DNA from: Sulfurimonas sp.
GTDB taxonomy: Bacteria > Campylobacterota > Campylobacteria > Campylobacterales > Sulfurimonadaceae
Direction of reading: 5' to 3'
Length of the DNA: 64,000 nucleotides
Assembly (NCBI GenBank): GCA_002899765.1
Contig: PPDH01000028.1
Location: forward strand, 78,978 to 142,977
The notes below the pieces were generated by a model that did no database searches, was not told the DNA's origin, and was given only the letters and a program-made list of their open reading frames with translations. The position numbers were made by a program, and so were the translations under genes. Shown here piece after piece: positions 25,520 through 32,597 of the stretch (positions within the stretch are counted from its first letter, which is position 1; each line of letters opens with the position of its first letter).

Positions 25520-26932
25520 TCATGATATTCTTTTTTTATTATTAACTTTATTGAGCTTTTCTTTCAATGGATAATAGTTTTCAATAACACTATTAATTTC
25601 TTTATCATTAAATCCAATTACCTTCAAAAAATGCAACTGAAAAATTACCTCCATTGTCTGGCAGAGAGACCACAGTTCATCACCATTCATTGCAGCAACA
25701 TTTTTTAAATCTTCATTATAGTGTGTAAGATAATTTCTTGTATCAACTATTTTTCTGATAATTGAAGTTCTTTTTTTGCTATTGCCTAACTTATTTTTAA
25801 ACGGTTCTATTATTTGTTGTACTCGTTTACTAAAACTAATTTCATTCCCATACTTTAACCGTCCATTAAGCCAGTCTCTTTGTTCTTCTGGGCATTTTTC
25901 AATCATCATCTTAACAAGAGAATCAAATTCATTTAAATCCATAAGCGTTTCATCACTGGTTCTTCTATGATATGTTTCTAATCCTTGAGCCAAAGCTAAA
26001 AATTTTCCTTCCAGATATTTATATGAATCTGTTTTGGTTGAAAAGTATAATTCTATGGCTGGAGATAGATCTTCGTAGGCATTTAACCAGTTATTAAAAA
26101 TATCTTGAGCATTAGATTTTATTACTCCATAAGTAAAGAGCATTTTATGCATACTTTTATTTGGAATTTTTTCTGAATGTGGAATGCTTTGATAATAAAT
26201 ATAAATTGGCACAGAAGATGGCTTACCTTTGATAACTTCTCTTTGTATTTCCAGTGATGTTGCCGTTAAGTTTTTTAAGGTAACAATATCATCAACAGCA
26301 AAACACATGAAATTAGTCAATTTATATGCTATATCTGTAAAATCTTTTAAAGGTTTCAAGACATTAGATTTTAATTTAAAATACATATTTTGTGTTATTT
26401 TTATTTCAGTAGTTGTATTTGAAGGTATAGGGACAGACGAACCAAAACAAATTTCTAATTGTATTCCATTATTTAAGAGATATAAAATATTTTGAGGCTG
26501 TGTATAATTTATCGTAACTGTATTTAACTCAAAATAATCTTTCATTTGAAAACCACCAATACCAATCCACTCATCAATACAATCAACAGAAAATGACAAC
26601 GAATCAAAAGTCACTTCTTCATCTTTATCATAAGCAACCCCGCTTAAAACTTTATTTACAATAATTTTTGATTTTGATATTCCACCAAATGAGAAATCTT
26701 TATTAGTATAAAAACAATTTTCTAGTGTAACTAAGCCGTCATCTTCAATATGACCAATAACTCTGATAAGGTTTAAATTATTAAATTCATGAATAGTGCT
26801 ATCAAATGACCCAAGAACTTCAAGTTCAATACTCCCACCATCATGAATAGTTAATACCCCAGGAATTTTATTGTCTTTTTGCTCTGGTAACCAAAAATAA
26901 CCTGTTTTTACATATTCTTTTTCAATTCTCAT
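25520..26932 (-). CDS. ApeA-like anti-phage HEPN protein
   Basis: 470 residues. The N-terminal half (about 1-270) is beta-rich, as in the ApeA N-terminal domain (GYFWLPEQKDNKIPGVLTIHDGG). The C-terminal half is a HEPN domain with the RNase motif R-x4-H in DTRNYLTHYNE (about residue 408). Preceding helices include FLALAQGLETYHRR, typical of Apea-like HEPN. ApeA is a single-gene abortive-infection defence in which HEPN is thought to cleave RNA. Here the gene is the last of a four-gene overlapping operon (4 bases shared with the GNAT gene), which is not the standalone form I know of. Confidence 0.75.
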   Translation of the reverse strand: MRIEKEYVKTGYFWLPEQKDNKIPGVLTIHDGGSIELEVLGSFDSTIHEFNNLNLIRVIGHIEDDGLVTLENCFYTNKDFSFGGISKSKIIVNKVLSGVAYDKDEEVTFDSLSFSVDCIDEWIGIGGFQMKDYFELNTVTINYTQPQNILYLLNNGIQLEICFGSSVPIPSNTTTEIKITQNMYFKLKSNVLKPLKDFTDIAYKLTNFMCFAVDDIVTLKNLTATSLEIQREVIKGKPSSVPIYIYYQSIPHSEKIPNKSMHKMLFTYGVIKSNAQDIFNNWLNAYEDLSPAIELYFSTKTDSYKYLEGKFLALAQGLETYHRRTSDETLMDLNEFDSLVKMMIEKCPEEQRDWLNGRLKYGNEISFSKRVQQIIEPFKNKLGNSKKRTSIIRKIVDTRNYLTHYNEDLKNVAAMNGDELWSLCQTMEVIFQLHFLKVIGFNDKEINSVIENYYPLKEKLNKVNNKKRIS

Positions 26933-27372
26933 TTTTCAACTTCCATCTCACTAACCAAGCCCCACTCCAAAACCTTCTCGCGGTTTTTAAAGATTGCCAT
27001 AGCAGTGTTCATCTTATCAAACCCTAGTTTTGCATAAAACGGTTCTTTTCCTACACTGGCAAAAAGTAGGATTTTGTTGTAGCCTTTTGAAAACTCTACA
27101 AGCTTACTCACTATAGCTTTGCCGATTACTTGCCCTTGATACTCAGGGTGAATCGCTACATCGGCGATGTATGAGACATCTACTCCATCTGCCAAAGCTC
27201 TGCCGACACCGACTATTTTCGCATCATCATACACAAAACATCTGTATCTGCTGTTTGTAAAAACTGTTTTTAAATCCTCTGCTTTTTTGTCTCCAAGTGG
27301 AGCTATTTTGTAGAGGTATGAGAGTTCATCCCAGTCAATATTGTTGATTTCATATTTCCATTTTAGTTTCAT
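26929..27372 (-). CDS. GNAT-family N-acetyltransferase
   Basis: 147 residues with the acetyl-CoA-binding motif ADVAIHPEYQGQVIGKAIVSKL (the RxxGxG loop appears as QGQVIGK) and a C-terminal strand-helix ILLFASVGKEPFYAKLGF, standard in GNAT enzymes. The target is unknown. It shares 4-base overlaps with Fic on one side and the ApeA-like gene on the other, so it is made with them. GNAT enzymes can act as toxins or as protective enzymes; which applies is not visible. Confidence 0.85.
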   Translation of the reverse strand: MKLKWKYEINNIDWDELSYLYKIAPLGDKKAEDLKTVFTNSRYRCFVYDDAKIVGVGRALADGVDVSYIADVAIHPEYQGQVIGKAIVSKLVEFSKGYNKILLFASVGKEPFYAKLGFDKMNTAMAIFKNREKVLEWGLVSEMEVEK

Positions 27373-27959
27373 TTCTTCTCTCCAAACATAAAAGCCATCA
27401 ACCGTTCATACCTTCCACCATCCGCCTCTTTGAGTGAAGCGATGTACTCTGTTCTTGCAGTAGAAATTTCAGTAATATCTCCACCCCACCTTAGCATGTC
27501 ACGTCCATGTTTCAGTAGCCACAAGTCGGTTGCAAGCCTTGCCCATCTGCCATTACAGTTAGCAAACGGATGGATTTTGACCAGAATGTGATGAAATCTT
27601 ACGGCAGTATCTTTGTAATCCCACTCTTTTTCCCGGTATTTCAAATCATCTTGCAACTGATACAAAGCTTGGTGGATTTTATTTACTTCGACACCTATGG
27701 AAGTCTGAGTAGTGCGAAACTCACCTGCCCAGCTCCATACATCACCAAACATATCATAATGCAGTTTACGAAAAAAGCTAATATTGAACTCTATCTTTTT
27801 AAGTATTGAGGGTGTTAATGTGTAGTGAATGTACGCTTTTAAAATATTTTGCGCTTCGGCTTCATCAAGCTCTTTACGCGAAGTGATTTTTTTAAGTTTT
27901 AAGCCAGATATATCATCAAGAGGAGTTTCCCCCTCTTTATCAAACTCTATCATCCCCAT
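27369..27959 (-). CDS. Fic-domain protein (mobile mystery protein B type)
   Basis: 196 residues. The Fic core is preceded by FGDVWSWAGEFRTTQTSIGV, as in mobile mystery protein B. The catalytic loop reads HPFANCNGRWARL: His and the terminal Arg are kept, the acidic Mg-binding residue is Asn and the first Gly is Cys, so catalysis may differ from standard AMPylation. Starts are possible at 27959 or 27953; the second gives a 4-base ATGA overlap with the XRE gene. An inhibitory (S/T)xxxE(G/N) helix was not identified. It is probably the toxin of an XRE-Fic pair. Confidence 0.82.
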   Translation of the reverse strand: MGMIEFDKEGETPLDDISGLKLKKITSRKELDEAEAQNILKAYIHYTLTPSILKKIEFNISFFRKLHYDMFGDVWSWAGEFRTTQTSIGVEVNKIHQALYQLQDDLKYREKEWDYKDTAVRFHHILVKIHPFANCNGRWARLATDLWLLKHGRDMLRWGGDITEISTARTEYIASLKEADGGRYERLMAFMFGEKK

Positions 27960-28324
27960 ATCTGCGATTTCGGCATTTTAGCTATCATCACTTTTTCTTG
28001 TGTTAGCATCTTTTTCTGTGCTTCACTATCAACGGCTTGGTCTTCCAAAGCAGAAGTTTGCAGCACTCGTTCTACAATCTCCTGCGCTTTCTTTTGAACT
28101 TGAGATTTATAGAGCGATTTAGCAGAGTGTTTGGGTTTTATAGAGAGTTCACAATCTAAAGCCATAGCAATCTTTTCGAGTGTGTCAAATGAAATATCAC
28201 TCCCTGCAAAAGTTCGCTTAACAGTAGCGATTCCTATACCTGCACGAGTTGCAATTGATTCATAAGGAATAGAGAGTGCCTCTTTTTGACTTTTGAGTTC
28301 ATTTAAAATTAAAGTTTTATACAT
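27950..28324 (-). CDS. XRE-type helix-turn-helix regulator / antitoxin
   Basis: 124 residues. The HTH covers about 16-62 (IPYESIATRAGIGIATVKRTFAGSDISFDTLEKIAMALD). The C-terminal part is charged and helical (SAKSLYKSQVQKKAQEIVERVL), as expected for a partner-binding tail. It is the first gene of the overlapping operon with Fic, GNAT and the ApeA-like gene. Two related palindromes directly upstream (28338-28400) suggest autoregulation. It differs from the usual mobile mystery protein A, so the pair is of mixed type. Ribosome site AAGGAAG precedes the ATG. Confidence 0.8.
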   Translation of the reverse strand: MYKTLILNELKSQKEALSIPYESIATRAGIGIATVKRTFAGSDISFDTLEKIAMALDCELSIKPKHSAKSLYKSQVQKKAQEIVERVLQTSALEDQAVDSEAQKKMLTQEKVMIAKMPKSQIWG

Positions 28325-28337
28325 TACTACTTCCTTA

Positions 28338-28400
28338 TAGTATCATCTCTAATACTATAATGTTATCATAATATTACAATAAATGTATCATGTATGATAC
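28338..28400. promoter_or_regulatory. Two related palindromic operators upstream of the XRE-Fic operon
   Basis: Site 1: tagtat (28338-28343) and atacta (28352-28357). Site 2: gtatcat (28385-28391) and atgatac (28394-28400) around GT. Both share the half-site TATCAT/ATGATA. Placement just upstream of an XRE regulator gene fits autorepression. Confidence 0.6.
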
Positions 28401-28423
28401 TATTAATAAAGTTTTACTCTTAC

Positions 28424-28579
28424 TCAATGCTGATGTTCAGCCTTAAAAATCTCTTCCACCGCTTCATCCGTGAGCTGTTCTGTCTCCAAAATCTTGCCGC
28501 TTGCTACGAGTGCGATTCCTGCTAGTTCATGATTTGCGTTGAGCATTGACACAAGTGTATTTTTTTTAATTTTATCCAT
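28424..28579 (-). CDS. 51-residue small acidic protein, unknown
   Basis: An ATG with AAGG upstream begins a 51-residue product with a basic start (MDKIKKNTLVSMLNAN), a central small-residue stretch (ELAGIALVASGKIL) and an acidic end (LTDEAVEEIFKAEHQH). It starts 17 bases after the MmcQ gene stop on the same strand, so it is probably co-transcribed. No membrane helix or signal peptide is convincing. The family is not recognised. Confidence 0.55.
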   Translation of the reverse strand: MDKIKKNTLVSMLNANHELAGIALVASGKILETEQLTDEAVEEIFKAEHQH

Positions 28580-28596
28580 AGAAAATCCTTTTATCT

Positions 28597-28947
28597 TTAT
28601 CTACCAAGTAACTCTTTTTGTTTTTTGGTAAGTTTATCGTAAACAAGCTCATACGAGTGGTCTATAAGTTCTTTTAAAAGTGCATCATCCACATCGCCGC
28701 CGAGTGTTACGGTGTTCCAGTGTTTTTTGTTCATGTGGTAGCCGCCTTTGATGGACTCATACAAAGAGCGGAGTTCCATGGCGTAGATGGGGTCGCATTT
28801 TAGGTTTATAGATAGCGGCTTTTCGTCTGCCGTAAGGGCAAATATTTTGTCGGCGATGCGATATACCCGCACCGTTTTATCAAACGGATAATCAAAAGTC
28901 GCACCTTTTTTTGAAAGTAAGTAACTATCCATTTCTTTAAAATTCAT
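28597..28947 (-). CDS. MmcQ/YjbR (DUF419) family protein
   Basis: 116 residues with the family marks DYPFDKTVRVYRIADKIFAL, SINLKCDP and the late GGYHMNKKHWNTVTLGGDV followed by a two-helix end (LLKELIDHSYELVYDKLTKKQ). YjbR-like proteins have a CyaY-like, DNA-binding-type fold, but their function is not established. It is probably cytoplasmic. The 51-residue gene follows it; the DUF3995 gene precedes it by 31 bases on the same strand. Confidence 0.88.
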   Translation of the reverse strand: MNFKEMDSYLLSKKGATFDYPFDKTVRVYRIADKIFALTADEKPLSINLKCDPIYAMELRSLYESIKGGYHMNKKHWNTVTLGGDVDDALLKELIDHSYELVYDKLTKKQKELLGR

Positions 28948-28978
28948 CTTTTTATCCTCTCAAATTTTAGATTTATAG

Positions 28979-29389
28979 TTATATATTACTCGCTAAAAAA
29001 GCATAAGCTAAAGCCAAATATAAACACAAAGGTGAGTAAAACAGCGTATCATATTTTGCAAAAGGAGTGTTTTTTATCCTCTTAAAAAACCCGACCGTAT
29101 TAAACTCTCCTATGCTTCTTAGTAAAAAAACTATACAGATAGCCCATCCCAAAAAGCTGTATAAATCATTGCTGTAATCATAATAAAGTTTATAGACAAC
29201 AAAAGCAAAACTTAGTATAACGATGCCTACTAGAAAGGTTAAAGGTTTTGCCGGATTTAAAAGCCGTTTTCCATCTGGAGTTGTAGGAAGTGATTTATCT
29301 AAGCCAATCTTTCCGCCAAACACCCAGTAAAAGTGAAAAAAAGATATGACTGTCAAAATAATAATTGTACTTACGGCAATTAGATGCAT
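28979..29389 (-). CDS. DUF3995 four-helix membrane protein
   Basis: 136 residues and four hydrophobic segments (about 1-24, 48-68, 76-95, 115-134). Marks of DUF3995 are FYWVFGGKIGLDKSLP near the N terminus, LLNPAKPLTFLVG, and FLLRSIGEFNTVGFFKR. It acts in the inner membrane; its function is unknown. A decayed second copy lies at 18840-19035, showing that this family was once duplicated here. It is probably transcribed with the MmcQ gene. Confidence 0.82.
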   Translation of the reverse strand: MHLIAVSTIIILTVISFFHFYWVFGGKIGLDKSLPTTPDGKRLLNPAKPLTFLVGIVILSFAFVVYKLYYDYSNDLYSFLGWAICIVFLLRSIGEFNTVGFFKRIKNTPFAKYDTLFYSPLCLYLALAYAFLASNI

Positions 29390-29445
29390 ATTGCTTTTCC
29401 TTAGCCTAAATATTTAAAGTTTTATTATAACTTTATTCAACTAAA

Positions 29446-29973
29446 TCAATGAAAAACTCTATTCCACTCCTCTAACTTTTCTTGGCTGTAAAAGCGTGAG
29501 GGAGTAGGAAGAAACCCAAACTTTATACCGTTTTTATCGCAAAACTCTTTTATCTTATATATCTCGTCTCTTATGTTTTGCACGCTTTTTTCAAACGACT
29601 TTCTGGTAAAGTAAACCTCTTTTGTTCTGCCGTTTGAGAGAGTTTTTATGATATTTTCAGTGTTATACTCTATGACATGTATTAACTTATCGTCACCGTA
29701 ACTGCATACATCTTTTTGGTTCATCTCCACGCTTAGTATAAGGTCACTTAGTTCTATGTCTTGCTCTTTTAAAAATTCTTTTTGTCTTTTCACATCACCC
29801 TTTAGACTCTCTTTGCCAAACACCTCGGGAAGCAGTCTCCAAAAGAAGTTCTTAGCCCTGCCGTAAAAGAATTTGGCATCGTTACATGTCACATCGGGAT
29901 TGAATGTTCCTATGATAAGTATCTTTTTACCGACAAGCGGATAAAGGTCTAAAAATTTGTGTTTGATTATCAT
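29446..29973 (-). CDS. Uracil-DNA glycosylase superfamily protein (hypoxanthine-type, tentative)
   Basis: 175 residues. The N-terminal loop IIGTFNPDVTCNDAKFFYGRAKNFFWRLLP resembles motif 1 of family 6 glycosylases that remove hypoxanthine or uracil (GSFPG...YYGHPRNxFW). The end segment LPTPSRFYSQEKLEEW takes the place of the motif 2 loop. The middle is helical. It would excise deaminated bases in DNA repair, but the active-site Asn or Asp is not certain, so substrate and activity are inferred. It is transcribed away from the dsrE-like gene. Confidence 0.6.
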   Translation of the reverse strand: MIIKHKFLDLYPLVGKKILIIGTFNPDVTCNDAKFFYGRAKNFFWRLLPEVFGKESLKGDVKRQKEFLKEQDIELSDLILSVEMNQKDVCSYGDDKLIHVIEYNTENIIKTLSNGRTKEVYFTRKSFEKSVQNIRDEIYKIKEFCDKNGIKFGFLPTPSRFYSQEKLEEWNRVFH

Positions 29974-30027
29974 CCAAATACTTTGTAAAAAATATAAAAA
30001 ATAATAATACCATATTTTTTCTGAACT

Positions 30028-30061
30028 GTTTTTGCCTGTTGTTTATCATTTAAATTATAAA
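30028..30061 (+). repeat. Promoter-proximal repeat, copy 1
   Basis: 34 bases matching 31541-31574 at 31 positions; the other copy spans the -12 element and leader of a sigma-54-like promoter. In this copy the -24 GG reads TG, so the promoter looks broken. No other feature is seen in 29974-30160. Confidence 0.6.
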
Positions 30062-30160
30062 AGACATAACCATTTTCTATTTATTTCACCAATTTCATTT
30101 AAAGACACTATATAGTCTTGAAACTAAATACAGTAATTTATGTCGAATTTTAAAGAAAAA

Positions 30161-30182
30161 TTGTGTGACTCTTGTCACACAA
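30161..30182. promoter_or_regulatory. Crp-type operator upstream of dsrE-like gene
   Basis: Perfect inverted repeat with 9-base arms (ttgtgtgac, gtcacacaa) and a 4-base spacer; the core TGTGACTCTTGTCACA matches the Crp consensus TGTGA-N6-TCACA. It is centred about 84 bases upstream of the ATG at 30256. Confidence 0.8.
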
Positions 30183-30255
30183 CAAAGTACTCAAATTTTC
30201 TACAATTCTCACATGCATAAAAAAAAATGCAAAATTATCTTAACGGAGGGTTGAA

Positions 30256-30693
30256 ATGAACCTCAAAAAATTAGTTGCAGGAATTCTTGGAGTCTTTTTG
30301 TTGGTATCAAGTGTAAACGCAGGTACAAACGAGAATAAAAATGTGAAAAAAATAGTCGTGACTATCACAGATAGTTCCATAGTAAAATCGGGTTTTGGTT
30401 TAGCAGTTGCAAATGCGATGCAAGATGCAGGAGTTCAAAGTACGGTTTTTGTCTCCGCCGAAGCAGTCGATTTCGCACTCAAAGACGGAAATCCTGAAAA
30501 ATTTGCAGGAAGTTCTGCGCAAGAGTGGATAGCACAACTCATCAAAAAAGGCGGTAAAGTCAAGATTTGTGAGGGTTTTGTAAAACTTGGCGGTATTAAA
30601 AAGTCAGATATGCTAGATGGTGTCGGTGTCTCATCTCCTGCTGATTTAGCAGGTGCACTTTACGCTCCAAATACCAAAGCGATGACTTTCTAA
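30256..30693 (+). CDS. Periplasmic DsrE/DsrF-like protein
   Basis: 145 residues. A signal peptide (cut after VNA) precedes a DsrE fold of about 115 residues: KKIVVTITDS, GFGLAVANAMQDAGVQSTVFVSAEAV, and a single Cys in GKVKICEGFVKLGGIKKSDM at the position of the sulfur-carrying cysteine of this family. Export makes it a likely periplasmic sulfur-handling protein, consistent with sulfur-oxidising Campylobacterota. A strong Crp-type palindrome lies upstream and a Crp/Fnr regulator gene follows 79 bases downstream. It has a GGAGGG-type ribosome site. Confidence 0.8.
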   Translation: MNLKKLVAGILGVFLLVSSVNAGTNENKNVKKIVVTITDSSIVKSGFGLAVANAMQDAGVQSTVFVSAEAVDFALKDGNPEKFAGSSAQEWIAQLIKKGGKVKICEGFVKLGGIKKSDMLDGVGVSSPADLAGALYAPNTKAMTF

Positions 30694-30771
30694 CTCTTTC
30701 ATACAGTGATTTTTACTGTAAAACATGATATGATTTTTTCATGTCATGTTACCTCAACACTAGGAGCAATC

Positions 30772-31401
30772 ATGCAACTTCAAGATTACCAGTTTTTTAA
30801 ATCCTTAGAACCACATGTCATGCAAAAAGTGTTAGAAGATGTAAAAAAAGTCTCTGTCGGAGTCGGCTCTTTTCTTTATTATCAGGGCGATATAAATGAC
30901 GGGATTTTATTTTTACAAAAAGGTTCTGTCAAAGTTTTTTTACACTCCGACGAAATAGGCAAAGGGGAAATCACCCTTTACTACATAACCCCTGGAGAGC
31001 AGTGCCTTGTCAATACACTAAGCACTATTTCCCAGACTCCGGCAACTGCAACGGCAATTGTAGATGAAAGTATAACAGGATGGTTGGTTCCTGCAAAAAC
31101 GATGCAGTGGCTTGTTGAAAATTCTCCTGCCTACAGAGAATTTAAAGTTGCTTTTTGTGCTCAAAGACTCGGACAGATATTTCAACTTGTTGAAGAACTT
31201 CGTTTTAAAAGAATGGATCAAAGACTACTCAACTGGCTTTTTGTGCAAGGAAGAGACACCATACATACAACCCATGAACAAATAGCAACTATTTTAGGAA
31301 CCTCAAGAGAAGTGATAAGCAGAATTTTAAAGAATCTTGAAAAAGAAGGAGTTGTTTCACTCGGTCGCGGTTGGATAAAACTTATTCAAGAGCTTCGATA
31401 A
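30772..31401 (+). CDS. Crp/Fnr-family transcriptional regulator
   Basis: 209 residues from ATG 30772 (AGGAG upstream; an in-frame ATG at 30706 has no ribosome site). The cyclic-nucleotide-type beta-barrel sensor fills about 10-120 (VGVGSFLYYQGDINDGILFLQKGSVKVF) and lacks the N-terminal cysteine cluster of oxygen-sensing Fnr. The C-terminal HTH is IATILGTSREVISRILKNLE; R-E-x-x-S-R at the recognition helix keeps the Arg-Glu and Arg used by Crp to read TGTGA. Two TGTGAC-N4-GTCACA palindromes on either side of the gene (30161-30182, 31505-31532) are its likely sites. The signal is unknown. Confidence 0.88.
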   Translation: MQLQDYQFFKSLEPHVMQKVLEDVKKVSVGVGSFLYYQGDINDGILFLQKGSVKVFLHSDEIGKGEITLYYITPGEQCLVNTLSTISQTPATATAIVDESITGWLVPAKTMQWLVENSPAYREFKVAFCAQRLGQIFQLVEELRFKRMDQRLLNWLFVQGRDTIHTTHEQIATILGTSREVISRILKNLEKEGVVSLGRGWIKLIQELR

Positions 31402-31504
31402 TTCCCACATGCCAAACTATAAAAAATGATTCCTAAAAATGTTTTATAGCAACATCTATCTGCATAATTTCTCCTTTTTTTGTTAATTTTTTACAAACAA
31501 AATG

Positions 31505-31532
31505 ACCTTATGTGACAAAAGTCACATAAGGT
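31505..31532. promoter_or_regulatory. Long Crp-type operator palindrome
   Basis: Perfect inverted repeat with 12-base arms (accttatgtgac, gtcacataaggt) around AAAA. It shares TGTGAC-N4-GTCACA with the site at 30161. It directly abuts a sigma-54-like promoter (31534-31549), so bound regulator would overlap or flank the polymerase. Confidence 0.85.
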
Positions 31533-31533
31533 T

Positions 31534-31549
31534 TGGTATCGTTTTTGCT
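31534..31549 (+). promoter_or_regulatory. Sigma-54-like promoter
   Basis: TGGTATCGTTTTTGCT, with GG at 31535-31536 and GC at 31547-31548, 10 bases apart. It lies 35 bases upstream of the ATG at 31584. Confidence 0.65.
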
Positions 31550-31574
31550 TGTTGTTTATCATTTAAACTGTAAA
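31541..31574 (+). repeat. Promoter-proximal repeat, copy 2
   Basis: The intact partner of 30028-30061 (31 of 34 identical). It includes the -12 element and the leader up to the ribosome site of the gene at 31584. Confidence 0.6.
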
Positions 31575-31583
31575 GGAGTGGTT

Positions 31584-32588
31584 ATGGAGACTTCTACTGC
31601 TTATCAAAGCTACTTAAATGTAATGCAAAATTACCAAACAACGCAAGGGCGCAAGGATTATCAGGCTCCTTTTGCCGAGAGTTTTGAGCTTATTTACTCA
31701 AAAGCGCAGGAAGAGGATATCAAACTCTCAAATGCCAAAAACTTTTTGGAGTCACTCTCTCAAAGTGAAATAAGAACACTTCAAAAATACTCTGGTCTTG
31801 CAGATTCTATCAATGTAAACTCGCTCTCTGCAGAGGGTGCGTACAATCTGCTGATGCACGACAATGAACAGTATGATTTTGACGGCAACGGAACTGCGGA
31901 AGTGGGAATAGGCAAACATATATTGCCTGTACCTAAAAATATGCCTGCTGACGTTCAAGAAGCGTATATTTCGGCTATGAACTCTCTTAGCGACAAAGAC
32001 AAACTTATGGCGATGACGCTGACATTTGACCCCGCACACTTGGATTCGGTTATAAACAACAAAGCTTATACTCCGACAAATATGGACTACAACTACCTCA
32101 AAAGCAGAGTCGAAAATATGCTAAATCCTCAAAACGGGGGCTATACATCTGTTGAAGCAAAAGAGAGCATAACGGCATTTTGGAACGCTTTTGATGCCGC
32201 TTATACTGGAGACAAAACTCAAAGCTCACAAAGTCAAAGCGAAGAAAACAGCGCGGTAGAGAAATTTTTATATGACCTTCGCACAAAAGGAGCTGCAAAA
32301 TTCTTAGCCGACTTAAATCAAGAGAAGATAGACAAGATGGTCGAAGAGTATAAACAGAAACTCATTGATGAGATGGGCGACTCTCCCGAAGCTATGGAGA
32401 AAATCGCAAAACTTGTAGATGAGTTCAAAAAGAACCTTATTGAAGAGATGAAAGAGAAGATGGAGGAGGAGTTGAAAAATAAAGATGTAAATTCTGTAAA
32501 GATAGACACCTTTATCATGACAATGCTCAACAATATGCAAGAGGAAGAGACAAAACCGTTAGAAAAATTACTGCAGTTTAAAAACTAG
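31584..32588 (+). CDS. Unknown 334-residue protein behind a sigma-54-like promoter
   Basis: Start at 31584 with AAAGGAG upstream; an upstream in-frame ATG at 31533 would begin inside the promoter. The protein is soluble and has no signal peptide. At about residues 96-107 YDFDGNGTAEVG looks like an EF-hand-type Ca loop (DxDGNGxxE). The C-terminal third (about 245-334) is a long charged coiled coil (DEFKKNLIEEMKEKMEEELK). No family is recognised. It and the unknown proteins at 19112 and 21663 share promoter type and a polar N terminus, hinting at a common programme, possibly flagellar or surface-related. Confidence 0.7.
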   Translation: METSTAYQSYLNVMQNYQTTQGRKDYQAPFAESFELIYSKAQEEDIKLSNAKNFLESLSQSEIRTLQKYSGLADSINVNSLSAEGAYNLLMHDNEQYDFDGNGTAEVGIGKHILPVPKNMPADVQEAYISAMNSLSDKDKLMAMTLTFDPAHLDSVINNKAYTPTNMDYNYLKSRVENMLNPQNGGYTSVEAKESITAFWNAFDAAYTGDKTQSSQSQSEENSAVEKFLYDLRTKGAAKFLADLNQEKIDKMVEEYKQKLIDEMGDSPEAMEKIAKLVDEFKKNLIEEMKEKMEEELKNKDVNSVKIDTFIMTMLNNMQEEETKPLEKLLQFKN

Positions 32589-32597
32589 AGCATTTCT

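Noticed and set aside
28338-28400. CRISPR-like repeat because of repeated TATCAT units
   Set aside because: Only two palindromes, no regular spacers, and located in front of a regulator gene; operators are the better reading.
29974-30255. A gene in the gap before the dsrE-like gene
   Set aside because: No frame with a ribosome site; only the broken promoter repeat and the Crp-type palindrome are seen.
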